Assembly: GCA_024275915.1 (NCBI GenBank)
Contig: JAJRYG010000090.1
Location: forward strand, 16,589 to 80,588
Direction of reading: 5' to 3'
Origin: Gammaproteobacteria bacterium
GTDB taxonomy: Bacteria; Pseudomonadota; Gammaproteobacteria; UBA6429; Thiohalophilaceae
DNA: 64,000 bases
In this document: piece by piece, positions 48,238 to 57,530 of the stretch
How the letters are laid out: every line of letters begins with the position of its first letter
Numbering within the stretch: the first letter of the stretch is position 1
Notes under the pieces: generated by a model
Database searches by the model: none
Told to the model about the DNA's origin: nothing
The model's input: the letters and a program-made list of their open reading frames with translations, nothing else
Position numbers and translations under genes: made by a program

Positions 48238-48271
48238 CAAAACTGTCATCCTGAAGGGAAATTACTGTCAC
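48232..48271 (+). promoter_or_regulatory. Putative Pho box upstream of the olsF-like gene
   Basis: CTGTCAT at 48243-48249 and CTGTCAC at 48265-48271 are 22 bases apart, twice the 11-base PhoB period. One period upstream lies TCGTAAC, joined to the first by AAAA, giving a block like the classical PhoB half-site pair. The intervening unit (AAGGGAA) is degenerate. A TAGACT hexamer 12 bases downstream could be the -10. The site overlaps the end of the cyclase gene and ends 45 bases before the olsF-like start. Confidence 0.5.
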
Positions 48272-48316
48272 ATCCCTGCCTTAGACTGACTCGGTAGACA
48301 CCGGATGGAGGTCGTC

Positions 48317-50146
48317 ATGTCTGAGTCAAACGTCAAGCCGGGTCAAGCCAACCCGTTCAGCATTACCGAGGTGGTCAGCGATTCTTATGGAAAACTGGCA
48401 GCACAGGTGTGTTCCGCCCTGCTGGAGCGTCCACTGGGCTTGCACTACATGGCGCGTGAATACCGTAAACTATCACCCAGTGATTCGCCACGCAGCTTTG
48501 TCAGCAAGGTTCTTGCCGCACTGAACGTCAACTACCGGATCGCTTCGGGCAACCTCGAAAACCTGCCGCAAGAGGGCCCCACCATCGTCGTCGCCAACCA
48601 CCCGTTTGGCGGGCTGGAAGGGCTGTTGATGATTGACATTCTGCTGCAGAAGCGAGCCGATGTGCGGATCATGGCGAACAACTTTCTGAAACGGGTTCCG
48701 GAGCTGGAAGACATCTTTATTGGTGTCAATCCCTATGGCCATCAGCAGGCGGTAAAGGAAAACATCGGCGCAATGCGTGAAGGCATGCAGTGGCTCAAGG
48801 CGGGAGGTGTGCTGGTCATTTTCCCGGCCGGTGATGTATCCCAGTTTGATTTCCAGCAGTTGCAGATTGCCGACAGGGAATGGGACAGATCGGTCGTGCG
48901 CATGGCCCGGCGCACACAGGCTTGTGTATTGCCAGTCTATTTCGTGGGTCACAACAGTGTGCCATTTTATCTGGCCAGCGGACTGCATCCATTGCTTAAG
49001 ACCCTGTTCCTGCCTCGTCAATTGATCAACAAGCGCGGCAAGCGCATCGATGTGCATATTGGCAAGCCTGTCAGTACGAAGCGGATCAGAAGGATCACCG
49101 ACGATCGTCAGTGTGCCGATTATCTGCAAATCCGCACCTATCTGCTGGCCGAGCAACAGCGAGTAAAAAAATCGATGGCCCAGACAGAGCAGAAACTGCC
49201 GGTTATCGGTACCGTGGACACCGCCTTGCTGGAAATCGAGATCGACAAGCTGCCGGACAGCCATAAGCTTGTCGAGTCGGGCAAGCTGCAGGTATTCTAT
49301 GCAAGGGCAGAGCAGATTCCCTGGATTCTGCAGGAGATTGGCCGCCTGCGTGAACTGAGTTTCCGTGCTGCCGGTGAAGGCAGTGGCAAGGCCATCGATC
49401 TGGACCTGTATGATGAATTCTATCTGCATCTGTTCATCTGGAATCAGGAGGAAGGCAGTATTGTTGGTGGCTACCGTCTGGGCTTGGCCGATGAGATTGT
49501 CAGCAAGTATGGTCGCAAGGGTCTGTACAGTTATTCTCTGTTCAAGTTCAAGCGCGCTTTTTTGCATAAAATCAATCCGGCCATCGAGCTGGGACGTTCA
49601 TTCGTGCGTGTCGAATATCAGCGCAGTTTTACCCCGCTGATGCTGTTGTGGAAAGGCATTGCCACCTATGTGGCCAGTCATCCACGTTATGCCGTACTGT
49701 TTGGTCCGGTGAGCATCAGTGATGATTATTCACTGATGTCACAACGGGTACTGGTGGACTTTCTGCAGACCAATGTGTTTGACCAGAAGCTGGGCAAGCG
49801 CGTCAAACCCCGAATGCCATTCGATGCCAGCAGCCTTGGCAACCTACGGCGCCGGAGTCTGAACCAGCCAGAGAATGTCGCAGAGCTGTCGAACCTGGTT
49901 TCAGATCTGGAAAATGATGCCCGTGGAGTACCGGTGTTGATTCGGCAGTATCTGAAGCTCGGGGGCAAGATGCTGGGTTTCAATGTGGATACGGAATTCA
50001 GTCATGTCATCGATGGTCTGATCAAGGTGGATTTGCGCAATACCGAACCGGCGACCCTGGCAAGATACATGGGCGCTGATCTGGCCCGGGCCTTTCTAGC
50101 CTACCATGCAGACAGAGGCAGGAGCGGGGATAAGAAATCACGCTGA
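48317..50146 (+). CDS. Bifunctional acyltransferase, OlsF-like (ornithine lipid synthesis)
   Basis: A 609-residue two-domain protein. Residues about 60-290 are a lysophospholipid-acyltransferase-like domain with the NHPFGG active-site loop at 94-99 and FPAGDVSQFDF further on (OlsA-like). Residues about 300-520 are a GNAT-like OlsB domain (LQVFYARAEQIPWILQEI, then FYLHLFIWNQEEGSIVGGYRLG). This order, O-acyltransferase then N-acyltransferase, is that of OlsF, which makes phosphorus-free ornithine lipids in one polypeptide. I prefer the second ATG, because GGAGG precedes it by four bases. The stop overlaps ppk1 as TGATG. Confidence 0.78.
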   Translation: MSESNVKPGQANPFSITEVVSDSYGKLAAQVCSALLERPLGLHYMAREYRKLSPSDSPRSFVSKVLAALNVNYRIASGNLENLPQEGPTIVVANHPFGGLEGLLMIDILLQKRADVRIMANNFLKRVPELEDIFIGVNPYGHQQAVKENIGAMREGMQWLKAGGVLVIFPAGDVSQFDFQQLQIADREWDRSVVRMARRTQACVLPVYFVGHNSVPFYLASGLHPLLKTLFLPRQLINKRGKRIDVHIGKPVSTKRIRRITDDRQCADYLQIRTYLLAEQQRVKKSMAQTEQKLPVIGTVDTALLEIEIDKLPDSHKLVESGKLQVFYARAEQIPWILQEIGRLRELSFRAAGEGSGKAIDLDLYDEFYLHLFIWNQEEGSIVGGYRLGLADEIVSKYGRKGLYSYSLFKFKRAFLHKINPAIELGRSFVRVEYQRSFTPLMLLWKGIATYVASHPRYAVLFGPVSISDDYSLMSQRVLVDFLQTNVFDQKLGKRVKPRMPFDASSLGNLRRRSLNQPENVAELSNLVSDLENDARGVPVLIRQYLKLGGKMLGFNVDTEFSHVIDGLIKVDLRNTEPATLARYMGADLARAFLAYHADRGRSGDKKSR

Positions 50147-52329
50147 TGAGGGTGGTGTTGCCGGCGGATGCGAAAAAGGCTGGCCGGGCAATATTTCTTA
50201 CATGTGTTAGTATTGAAGATCAGTTTCCTGATGATTTTCAAGCGGTGAGAGATGTTGTGGAAGATTTAGATCTGAATTTGCCCGATTTTTATTTTGGTCG
50301 CGAACTGAGCCAGGTTGAATTCAATCGCCGGGTACTGGCCCAGGCCAGTGACGAGTCGATTCCCCTGCTCGAACGCCTGCGTTATCTTTGCATCTCGTCG
50401 ACCAACATGGACGAGCTATTCGAGGTGCGTATTGCCGGCGTAAAACAGCGTCTGTCCCTTGGTGCTGCTGCTTTCCTTGGTCCCGAACACATGAGCCCGG
50501 CTTCCATCCGCAAGGAGTTGAGCATTCGCTGCCACGAAGTGGTGGACGAGCAGTACCGGGTTCTCAACGAAGAACTGCTTCCGGCACTGGCGAGAGAGAA
50601 AATCAATTTCGCGCGTCGTGACGAATGGACCCGGGAGCAGGATGAATGGTTGCGCTCCTATTTCATGAACGAGCTGCTGCCCATTCTCAGCCCGCTGGGG
50701 CTGGATCCAGCCCATCCGTTTCCGCGCATTCTCAACAAGAGTCTCAATTTCATCGTTGCCCTGAAGGGCAAGGATGCCTTCGGTCGCAGTGGCGGCAAGG
50801 CAGTGGTGCAGGCTCCCCGAGCCCTGCCACGCCTGATCCAGTTTCCAGATGAGATCAGCAGTGGCCCGGCAGACTTCGTGTTTCTCTCTTCGGTCATCCA
50901 TGCCTATGCCGAAAACCTGTTTCCGGGCATGAAGGTCATCAATATCCATCAGTTCCGGGTGACCCGCAACAGCGACCTGTTCGTCGACGAGGAAGAAGTG
51001 GAGGATTTGTTGCTGGCCCTGCAGGGTGAACTGTCATCACGACACTATGGTGATGCAGTACGTCTGGAGGTGGCAGACAACTGCCCGCAAAACCTCATCG
51101 ACTATCTGGTACAGATGTTCGAGCTCGAAGAGGAGGATGTCTACCAGGTCAACGGTCCGGTCAACCTCAATCGCCTTCAGGCCATCATCGATCTGGTAGA
51201 CCGGCCGGATCTGAAGTTCACCCCCTTCACCCCGCGCATGCCCGCCATCTTTAGCGGTGGCAAGAACATCATGGATTTGCTGAAGAAAATCGATGTGCTT
51301 CTGCATCATCCCTTTGATTCATTCCTGCCGGTAATCGATTTCATACGCCAGGCCGCGGTGGATCCTGAGGTACTGGCCATCAAGATGACCCTTTACCGTA
51401 CCGGGCCCGAATCTCCCTTGGTCAATTATCTGGTCAAGGCGGCGCGCAAGGGCAAGGAAGTCACGGTGGTCATCGAGTTGCGTGCCCGCTTCGACGAGGA
51501 AGCGAATATCGCCGTGGCCAACCGTCTGCAGGAAGTGGGTGTGCATGTGGTGTACGGCATCGTCGGCTACAAGACCCACGCCAAGATGGCGCTGATTATC
51601 CGGCGCGAAAAGAATCACCTCAAGCATTATGTACATCTGGGCACCGGCAACTATCACGCAAGTACCGCACGTTTCTATACCGATTACGGTATGATGACCA
51701 GCAACAAGGCCATAGGTGAGGATGTTCACAAGATCTTCCTGCAGCTGACCAGTCTCGGCAAGGTGTCGCGTCTGCAGAAACTGCTGCAGTCACCCTTTAC
51801 CCTGTTCGATGCACTGGTGGAAAAAATCCAGCGTGAAAAGCGTCACGCCGAGCAGGGCCTGCCGGCACGTATCATCGTCAAGGTCAATTCACTGGTGGAA
51901 AAACAGCTGATCCGCGAGCTGTATGCCGCCAGCATCGCTGGGGTGGAAATCAAGCTCATCGTACGTGGCATGTGCTGTCTGCGCCCCCAGATCATGGGGG
52001 TCTCCGACAATATCGAAGTGCGTTCGATCATCGGCCGCTTTCTCGAACACACGCGGGTCTATTACTTCGAGAACAACGGCAAGCCGGATCTCTACTGTGC
52101 CAGTGCCGACTGGATGGAACGTAACCTGTTTCGCCGGGTGGAAACCTGTTTTCCCATCGAGGACAGTGCCATTCGCAAACGCATCATTCATGATCTGAAC
52201 CTGTATCTCAAGGACAATACCAATGCCTGGATCATGCAGAGTGACGGCAGTTATGTCCGTGCCAGCCATGAAGAAGGCCGGGGAATCTCGGCACAGGCGA
52301 CCCTGCTGGCCGAGATCGAAACAGAGTAG
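50146..52329 (+). CDS. ppk1: Polyphosphate kinase 1
   Basis: Reversibly polymerises ATP gamma-phosphate into polyphosphate. The 727-residue product shows the N-terminal PPK domain (FGRELSQVEFNRRVL near 46-60, LRYLCISSTNMDELFEVR), the middle domain, and the catalytic PLD-like C-terminal domains with GYKTHAKMALIIRRE and YVHLGTGNYHASTARFYTD, which contain the phosphorylated and general-acid histidines. The first ~45 residues extend beyond the usual start and are AT-rich; an in-frame GTG at 50245 is an alternative. It overlaps the olsF-like stop, so the two are probably translationally coupled, and it converges with ppx. Confidence 0.95.
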   Translation: MRVVLPADAKKAGRAIFLTCVSIEDQFPDDFQAVRDVVEDLDLNLPDFYFGRELSQVEFNRRVLAQASDESIPLLERLRYLCISSTNMDELFEVRIAGVKQRLSLGAAAFLGPEHMSPASIRKELSIRCHEVVDEQYRVLNEELLPALAREKINFARRDEWTREQDEWLRSYFMNELLPILSPLGLDPAHPFPRILNKSLNFIVALKGKDAFGRSGGKAVVQAPRALPRLIQFPDEISSGPADFVFLSSVIHAYAENLFPGMKVINIHQFRVTRNSDLFVDEEEVEDLLLALQGELSSRHYGDAVRLEVADNCPQNLIDYLVQMFELEEEDVYQVNGPVNLNRLQAIIDLVDRPDLKFTPFTPRMPAIFSGGKNIMDLLKKIDVLLHHPFDSFLPVIDFIRQAAVDPEVLAIKMTLYRTGPESPLVNYLVKAARKGKEVTVVIELRARFDEEANIAVANRLQEVGVHVVYGIVGYKTHAKMALIIRREKNHLKHYVHLGTGNYHASTARFYTDYGMMTSNKAIGEDVHKIFLQLTSLGKVSRLQKLLQSPFTLFDALVEKIQREKRHAEQGLPARIIVKVNSLVEKQLIRELYAASIAGVEIKLIVRGMCCLRPQIMGVSDNIEVRSIIGRFLEHTRVYYFENNGKPDLYCASADWMERNLFRRVETCFPIEDSAIRKRIIHDLNLYLKDNTNAWIMQSDGSYVRASHEEGRGISAQATLLAEIETE

Positions 52330-52336
52330 ATGGGGA

Positions 52337-53836
52337 TTACTGGAGTGTCAGCTGGTAGCCGGTCTTGTCCAGGTAGCCGGCTTCCTGTTCCAGGTCGGCT
52401 TGGGTCAGGGTGTGGTTTTCCAGCCAGCCGTGTTCGAATACCAGCGTGATGTTTTTCTTTGCCACGTCGATGCTGAGGCTCGGCATGTCATCGGTATTGC
52501 GTGATCGGTGCAGGACCACAGCGAGACGCAGCAGGATGGCCAGACGCAGCAACAACTTGGCCTGCTTGTCAGGGTACTGTTCGAATTCTTCCAGGGGAAA
52601 CTTGCGCCGGTGGGCTCGCACCAGGCTGGCTAGCACCTGCTGTTCCTGACGGGAGAAGCCGGGCATGTCGGCGTTATGGAGGATATAGGCGCCATGCTTG
52701 TGGTAGGACTGGTGGCTGATGTCGCGGCCAATCTCGTGCAGATAGGCTGCCCAGTACAACAGTTGTTTGAGGTTCTGATCCGACAGCTTCCAGGAAGCCT
52801 CCACCTGTTGTAACAGGTTCAGTGTACTGGTGGTGACATTGGTGGCATGATCATCGTTGATCTGGTAGCGCTTGATGAGGGAATCGACGGTGCGGTTGCG
52901 TACATCCTCGTTGCTGTTGCGACCCAGCAGGTCGTAGAGCAGGCCTTCCCGCAGGGCCGTGTCGGCCACCTTCATGTGTTCGATCTCCAGTGCCGTGAAT
53001 ACCGCCGACAGCACACAGAGTCCACCGGGAAACACCGGTTTGCGCTCGGTGCTGAGGCCGGGGAGCTCGATGTCCTCGAAGCGTTTGAAGTTGCCCAGTT
53101 GATTGAGGATTTCATCGATGGCGGCGGTGCTTATCCCCTCGCTGGTCAGTTGCATGGTGTTGGCGACCTTCTGAACCGAGCGAATGGTTCCCGAGGCACC
53201 AATGCTTTGCTGCCAGCCCAGTGATTTGTACGTTGCGACAACAGGCTCCAGTTCCTGCAGGGCGGCAATACGGGCACGTTGGATTTTCTTGCGGCTGATT
53301 TCACCTTGGTGGAAAAACCGCTTGCTGAAGGATACACACCCCATGTACAGGCTTTCCATGTAGGTGGGGTTGAAGCCCTGGCCTAGGATCAGTTCGGTAC
53401 TGCCTCCGCCGATGTCCACGACCAGGCGTTGTCCCTCGGTATCGCTCAGGCCATGGGCGACACCCAGGTAGATCAGACGCGCCTCTTCGATACCGGAAAT
53501 GATTTCAATGGGATGGCCCAGTACCTGTTCGGCGTGGCTGATGAGCCTGGCGGCGTTACGTGCCTTGCGCAGGGTGTTGGTGCCGGTGATTCGGACGGTA
53601 CCAGGCGGCATGTCGCGCAGCAGCTGACCAAAGCGGGTCAGGCAATCCATGGCCCGTTGCATGGCTTCGTCGGAAAGCTGGTTATAGGCATCCAGGCCAT
53701 CGGCCAGGCGTACCATTTCCCGTTCACGATCGAGGATCTGCAAACTGCCATCAACAAGCCGGGCAATGATCAGATGAAAACTGTTGGAGCCCAGATCAAC
53801 AGCAGCCAGTTTTTCCGGATTGCTGGCAGGTGACAG
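52337..53836 (-). CDS. ppx: Exopolyphosphatase (Ppx/GppA family), start unresolved
   Basis: Hydrolyses terminal phosphates of polyphosphate. The conserved N-terminus reads EKLAAVDLGSNSFHLIIARL upstream of any ATG, GTG or TTG: between the in-frame TAA before 53902 and TTG 53743, which is too late, only CTG codons exist. The CTG at 53836 follows GAGGT and is the best candidate, unless one base is missing. Later landmarks are GHPIEIISGIEEARLIYLG, VDIGGGSTELILG and the C-terminal HD-like helical domain with LHEIGRDISH. The stop is seven bases from the convergent ppk1 stop. About 499 residues, the normal size. Confidence 0.9.
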   Translation of the reverse strand: MSPASNPEKLAAVDLGSNSFHLIIARLVDGSLQILDREREMVRLADGLDAYNQLSDEAMQRAMDCLTRFGQLLRDMPPGTVRITGTNTLRKARNAARLISHAEQVLGHPIEIISGIEEARLIYLGVAHGLSDTEGQRLVVDIGGGSTELILGQGFNPTYMESLYMGCVSFSKRFFHQGEISRKKIQRARIAALQELEPVVATYKSLGWQQSIGASGTIRSVQKVANTMQLTSEGISTAAIDEILNQLGNFKRFEDIELPGLSTERKPVFPGGLCVLSAVFTALEIEHMKVADTALREGLLYDLLGRNSNEDVRNRTVDSLIKRYQINDDHATNVTTSTLNLLQQVEASWKLSDQNLKQLLYWAAYLHEIGRDISHQSYHKHGAYILHNADMPGFSRQEQQVLASLVRAHRRKFPLEEFEQYPDKQAKLLLRLAILLRLAVVLHRSRNTDDMPSLSIDVAKKNITLVFEHGWLENHTLTQADLEQEAGYLDKTGYQLTLQ

Positions 53837-54147
53837 ACCTCGACTGAAAAGACTGCGAAAGATAGGCCGATCCTCGTTACAGGTGTCGATGAAGCTGGGA
53901 ACTCCCTGCGATTATAGGCTGATGCCGAGCTTATGCAAAGTGAGTGACAGAGGCTGGCAGGCCAATCAATTGCAGCGGGCGCTTGCCGAACGACAGGCCG
54001 CATGAACTTGTCCTGCAGAGAGTGAAAGGCTGAATGGCCAGCTAAGGTATGGCTGTGTGTAGCAAGGGCCTGAATCAGGCCCGCTTTTGCGGACATGAAA
54101 AAGGGGAGTCACAGACTCCCCCTTGAAAAATCAGCCCGTATAGTCTG
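53837..54147. other. Gap between ppx and dsrC-like gene, with terminator hairpins
   Basis: No gene is supported here; the open frame on the minus strand overlaps the ppx N-terminus in another frame and lacks family features. It must hold the ppx promoter. Two stems are present: GGGCCT / AGGCCC at 54066-54082 and the terminator at 54098-54122. Confidence 0.6.
54098..54122 (-). terminator. Intrinsic terminator after the dsrC-like gene
   Basis: On the minus strand AGGGGGAGT pairs with ACTCCCCT around a five-base loop and is followed by TTTTTC, 25 bases beyond the stop codon. Confidence 0.85.
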
Positions 54148-54483
54148 TTAACTACAGCCTTTGGGACGGGGCAGGCCAGCAATCTTGTTGGCACACTTGA
54201 TCAGACCTGTCGGGAACAGGGAATAGATGTATTTCTGAGAGCTGCGATCCTTGCCGTATTTTTCTTTCATGAGCTTGCTGAAGTTGCGGGGTTCACATAC
54301 CGCACCGTTTTCCTGGAAATACTCACGGGCCAGGTTGATGATGTCCCAGTGCTCTTCGGTCAGCTCGGGTATTTTTTCATTCTTGGCGATTTCAACCGCG
54401 AGTTCTTCACTCCATTCGTCGAGATTCTCCAACCAGCCAGCTTCACTGAGCTTGATGGTTTGACCGTTTACTACTGCTTCCAT
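54148..54483 (-). CDS. DsrC/TusE family sulfur-carrier protein with altered cysteine pair
   Basis: A 111-residue protein of the DsrC/TusE/TusE-like family, which carry sulfur as a persulfide or trisulfide on a C-terminal Cys. Family features are AGWLENLDEWSEELAVEIAK, the helix-turn-helix TEEHWDIINLAREYF and the C-terminal IAGLPRPKGC. The penultimate Cys110 is intact. True DsrC has a second Cys 11 residues before it; here that position is Asn99, while a different cysteine, Cys97, is 13 residues before. This fits neither classic DsrC nor plain TusE. A ribosome site GAGGTGG precedes the ATG. No dsrAB or tus genes are next to it. Confidence 0.9.
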   Translation of the reverse strand: MEAVVNGQTIKLSEAGWLENLDEWSEELAVEIAKNEKIPELTEEHWDIINLAREYFQENGAVCEPRNFSKLMKEKYGKDRSSQKYIYSLFPTGLIKCANKIAGLPRPKGCS

Positions 54484-54702
54484 TTAATTCCACCTCATTA
54501 TGTAGGGTTATATTGACTTTAAAGTTGAGTAATTTTATCAGGTAATGATCGATATGACTACAGGAATGTCAGTTTGTTCTGTGTGCGTATTCCTTATCAC
54601 TACGAATAATGGGTGATTTTTAGCCATATACGGCGGGTTTGGTGGGGATTTGGACTAGATTTAGGAAGTGAAAACAATAATGGTCAAAAAAGGGAGACAG
54701 AC

Positions 54703-55722
54703 ATGTTACTGATGGTAACCAACCGTCGCAAGAAAGGCGGTGAATATATCGATGACGAAAAACCGGGCTACAGCCTGGACTACCTGTATGACTACAGAGG
54801 GGGACCACAGGGCAATGATGGTTTCAACAGCAAGGGGCCAAAAGGCTTCACGGAGTGCCTGCTTGCCGAGCTCAACCGCCTGCGGGAGGCCGAAGGGATC
54901 AACACCCCCAAGATCGGAATTTATCTGCACGGCTACAACAACGACTATCAGGACAGCATCGACGAGTTGTACGACATGCACATGGCGCTGACCGGTGTGA
55001 TTGGTTACGAGCCGGTACTGGTCGGGTTTTCCTGGCCATCCAGCGGTGCAGCGGCTGACTACCTGGCCGACCGTGAAGAAGTGCGGGAATCGGTGCCGGC
55101 CTTTGTGCGTTTTCTGCGGCTTGTTTATGAATTCCAGCAGAACAATGCACGCAATCCGGATCCGGCCAAACGCTGTTTTTCCACCACCTTCTGCATCGCC
55201 CACTCCATGGGCAACTATCTGTTGCGCAAGGGTATGGAATACCTGTCCGACAGCCTCGGCAGTCCCATTGGCATGATGATGTTCAGCGAGACCGTGATGC
55301 TGGCACCGGATATTGCCGCGAAAGATATCGAACAGGACGGCAAGGGACAGTATATCGCCGATTTTTCACGCCGCGTCCATGTCTACTATTCCAAGCATGA
55401 CCGGGCTCTCAAGGCCTCCAGCCTCAAGCGTTTTGGTGCCAAACGGCTGGGTCGCCACGGAGCCGAAGACTATGGCAACCTGCCCGCCAATGTGGTGATG
55501 GTCAATGCCAACAAATATGCCAATCAAGAAGGCATCAAGGGGATCAAGGATCGGCAGGGCAAGCAGGTCTCGGTGCACAGTTCCCACCGCTATCAGCCGG
55601 AAATCCTCAAGGACATGGAGCAGGTACTAAGCAGTGTCGACCGGGATCTGATGGACACCCGCATGGCCGTGGATGATGAAGAAGAGTTTGGCTATCTGAG
55701 CAACCACTACGTGCTGATCTAG
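54703..55722 (+). CDS. DUF900-type alpha/beta hydrolase
   Basis: A 339-residue protein with alpha/beta-hydrolase features. The LHGYNN oxyanion region is at 75-80, GFSWPSSG at 108-115, and AHSMGN gives the nucleophile Ser168 in a GxSxG-like elbow (A-H-S-M-G). A likely acid/base pair is later, with HSSHRY near 299-304. No signal peptide, so cytoplasmic. The ATG is chosen for GGGAG eight bases upstream; the frame before it is unrelated. DUF900 proteins are esterase-like with unknown substrates. A short inverted repeat (CACGGGC / GCCCGTG) follows its stop. Confidence 0.82.
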   Translation: MLLMVTNRRKKGGEYIDDEKPGYSLDYLYDYRGGPQGNDGFNSKGPKGFTECLLAELNRLREAEGINTPKIGIYLHGYNNDYQDSIDELYDMHMALTGVIGYEPVLVGFSWPSSGAAADYLADREEVRESVPAFVRFLRLVYEFQQNNARNPDPAKRCFSTTFCIAHSMGNYLLRKGMEYLSDSLGSPIGMMMFSETVMLAPDIAAKDIEQDGKGQYIADFSRRVHVYYSKHDRALKASSLKRFGAKRLGRHGAEDYGNLPANVVMVNANKYANQEGIKGIKDRQGKQVSVHSSHRYQPEILKDMEQVLSSVDRDLMDTRMAVDDEEEFGYLSNHYVLI

Positions 55723-55766
55723 GTGTCTACGGGAAGGGCACGGGCCATTGCCCGTGACGCGAAAAA

Positions 55767-56389
55767 ATGAGTACGCCCATTCTCTGGTATTTTGCCGATC
55801 CCATGTGCTCCTGGTGCTGGAGGTTTTCGCCGGTCATACGGCAGACAAAGGAGCACTTCGACGGGCAATTGAAAATTGCCCTGGTACTCGGTGGTCTGCA
55901 ACCCGGCGAGAAGCAGGCAATTACGACCAGACAACGGGCAGATATCCTCCACCACTGGCATGAAGTGGAAAAACGTACCGGCCAGTGTTTCGGATACGAG
56001 CAGGCCTGCCCGAAGGGTTCGTCTACAATACCGAACCGGCTAGCCGAGCCGTTGTCAGCTTTGGCAAGCTGAATGCCGAGCATCGCATGGCCTATCTGCA
56101 GGCCATACAGTCGGCCTTCTATGTGGAAAATCAGGATGTAACGGACAAACGCATACTGGCCCGGCTGGCCAGCCAGTTTGGCATTGAAGAAGACCGTTTT
56201 CTCGAACAGTTTGATTCACAGGACATGATCGCGCGAACCCGGTTGCATTTTCAGCAGGCAAGAAAAGCCGGCATCAAGGGCTTCCCGCGCCTGATCCTGC
56301 AACGGGATCAGGATCTTGAAAAATTCGGCAGCGGATATCTTGATTTCGAAGACCTGAAAGAAAGGCTGTCAGGCTTGCTCGACAGATAG
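55767..56389 (+). pseudogene. DsbA/FrnE-like thioredoxin-fold protein, frameshifted
   Basis: The first part (ILWYFADPMCSWCWRFSPV, with CSWC as the CxxC active site) runs in one frame to about 56000. The continuation GLPEGFVYNTEPASRAVVSF lies in another frame and runs to a normal C-terminus (LILQRDQDLEKFGSGYLDF). Joining the frames gives about 207 residues, the expected length for this FrnE/2-hydroxychromene isomerase-like family of DsbA relatives. The change of frame equals loss of one base near 55990-56010. It could be a real pseudogene or a sequencing error; the rest is well conserved. Confidence 0.78.
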
Positions 56390-56425
56390 AGCGCAATGAA
56401 TTGCCCCTGTTGCCCGTCTCGGCTT

Positions 56426-56980
56426 TCATTGTTCCGAAAGACTTGCCAGCTCCGCCAGCAGGTTGATCATCAGCTTCTCGCCACTGGTACTCATGCCCTT
56501 GCACAGACGATCCAGATCCCGTTCACCGTCGAGCAGCCGTTTCATGTTGCCACCAAGCAGGCGCATGTCACCGCTGGCACTGGTCATCTGTTAGGCCATG
56601 AAGGCCACGGCCTGCAGGGCCTGGCTGTCACCCCGACTGGCGGCATGGATCATGTGGGCGATACCGGGTGCTGCCATGGCCGGGTCGGCAGTCTGTTGCG
56701 GGTCGGGCAGGCTGGCCGGATTTTGCAGGCCGGCGAGAACGCTACGGATGATCACCGTGTCTTCCGTGTCGAGGCCATTGAGCAGGCTGGTATCACGCTG
56801 GCCGGCAAGGAGCTGTCGCACCACCCGGACCAGATCGTCCCAGCCCTGTTGCTGGGCCATCTCGAGCATGGGTTCAAGTTTTGATCTTTGAGCCGGGTTC
56901 TGGCAGGCTTTGACGATCTGATGGATCAGAACTGCGTGGGACTGGCGGATCTGTTGTTCCTGGTCGGAAAGTTGCACCAT
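56426..56980 (-). pseudogene. Conserved hypothetical gene with one in-frame TAA
   Basis: One frame of 185 codons from ATG 56980 to TGA 56426, interrupted only by TAA at 56593-56591. The first part (129 residues, MVQLSDQEQQIRQSHAVLIHQ) is helical and Gln-rich. After the stop, reading continues QMTSASGDMRLLGGNMKRLL in the same frame to a natural end, LLAELASLSEQ. Restoring one codon gives 184 residues. No domain name comes to mind; it is a cytoplasmic helical protein of a type found in sulfur-oxidising gammaproteobacteria. The first 129 residues may still be made as a shorter protein. Confidence 0.65.
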
Positions 56981-57040
56981 GGTGTTAGTCTCTTGAAATG
57001 ATTATTCGTTGATGATGTGTGTCCATGTGGTTTCATTTCA

Positions 57041-57229
57041 CCCAATCGTTGCATGAATTTTTGGATGCAGGAGCTTTGGGGACAGTATTTTCAGGGTCGA
57101 GCGCAGGTTTTTCCAACCAAAGCATGGCCCACCGAAATGTGAGGATTGGAAGAATCGAGCACGGCGCTGAAAATGCTGGCATGGAAGGCGCTTTGCTCTC
57201 CTGCAGCAAAACTTTATGCAACGATTGGG
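57041..57229 (+). mobile_element. MITE-like palindromic element, copy 2
   Basis: A 189-base element with exact 14-base terminal inverted repeats CCCAATCGTTGCAT / ATGCAACGATTGGG, the best-preserved copy of the three. The internal sequence is largely self-complementary. No coding capacity. It has no exact flanking duplication that I can see. Confidence 0.85.
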
Positions 57230-57297
57230 TTTACTGTAGCAGAGAATATGCAAGCTTTTGCAAATTGTCTGCACCGGGCAGTTTACAGTACGGAACA

Positions 57298-57458
57298 GGG
57301 CAAGCGCATACTCACCTTGCGGCCGGTGCAAGTGATTGATTTTCAGACGTCGTGAAGACATCCCTGTCGACTTGACTGCCACATCCCTGCGGCAGACACT
57401 GAATATCAAACACTTGCACCGGCCACTAACCGTATATGAGGCAGTATGATCTTGCTTT
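57298..57458. repeat. AGGGCAAG dispersed repeat, long form with nested insert
   Basis: Outer parts match 28715-28779. Between them lies about 104 extra bases (57321-57424) bounded by a perfect 14-base inverted repeat GGCCGGTGCAAGTG / CACTTGCACCGGCC and containing a CTGCC / GGCAG hairpin. The stretch 57230-57530 holds no gene. Confidence 0.8.
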
Positions 57459-57530
57459 GCAGTACAGAAGAACATCATGTTCATGGACTGGACTGTGTAT
57501 AAAAAATAGTTGAATTTTTTCCAATATATT

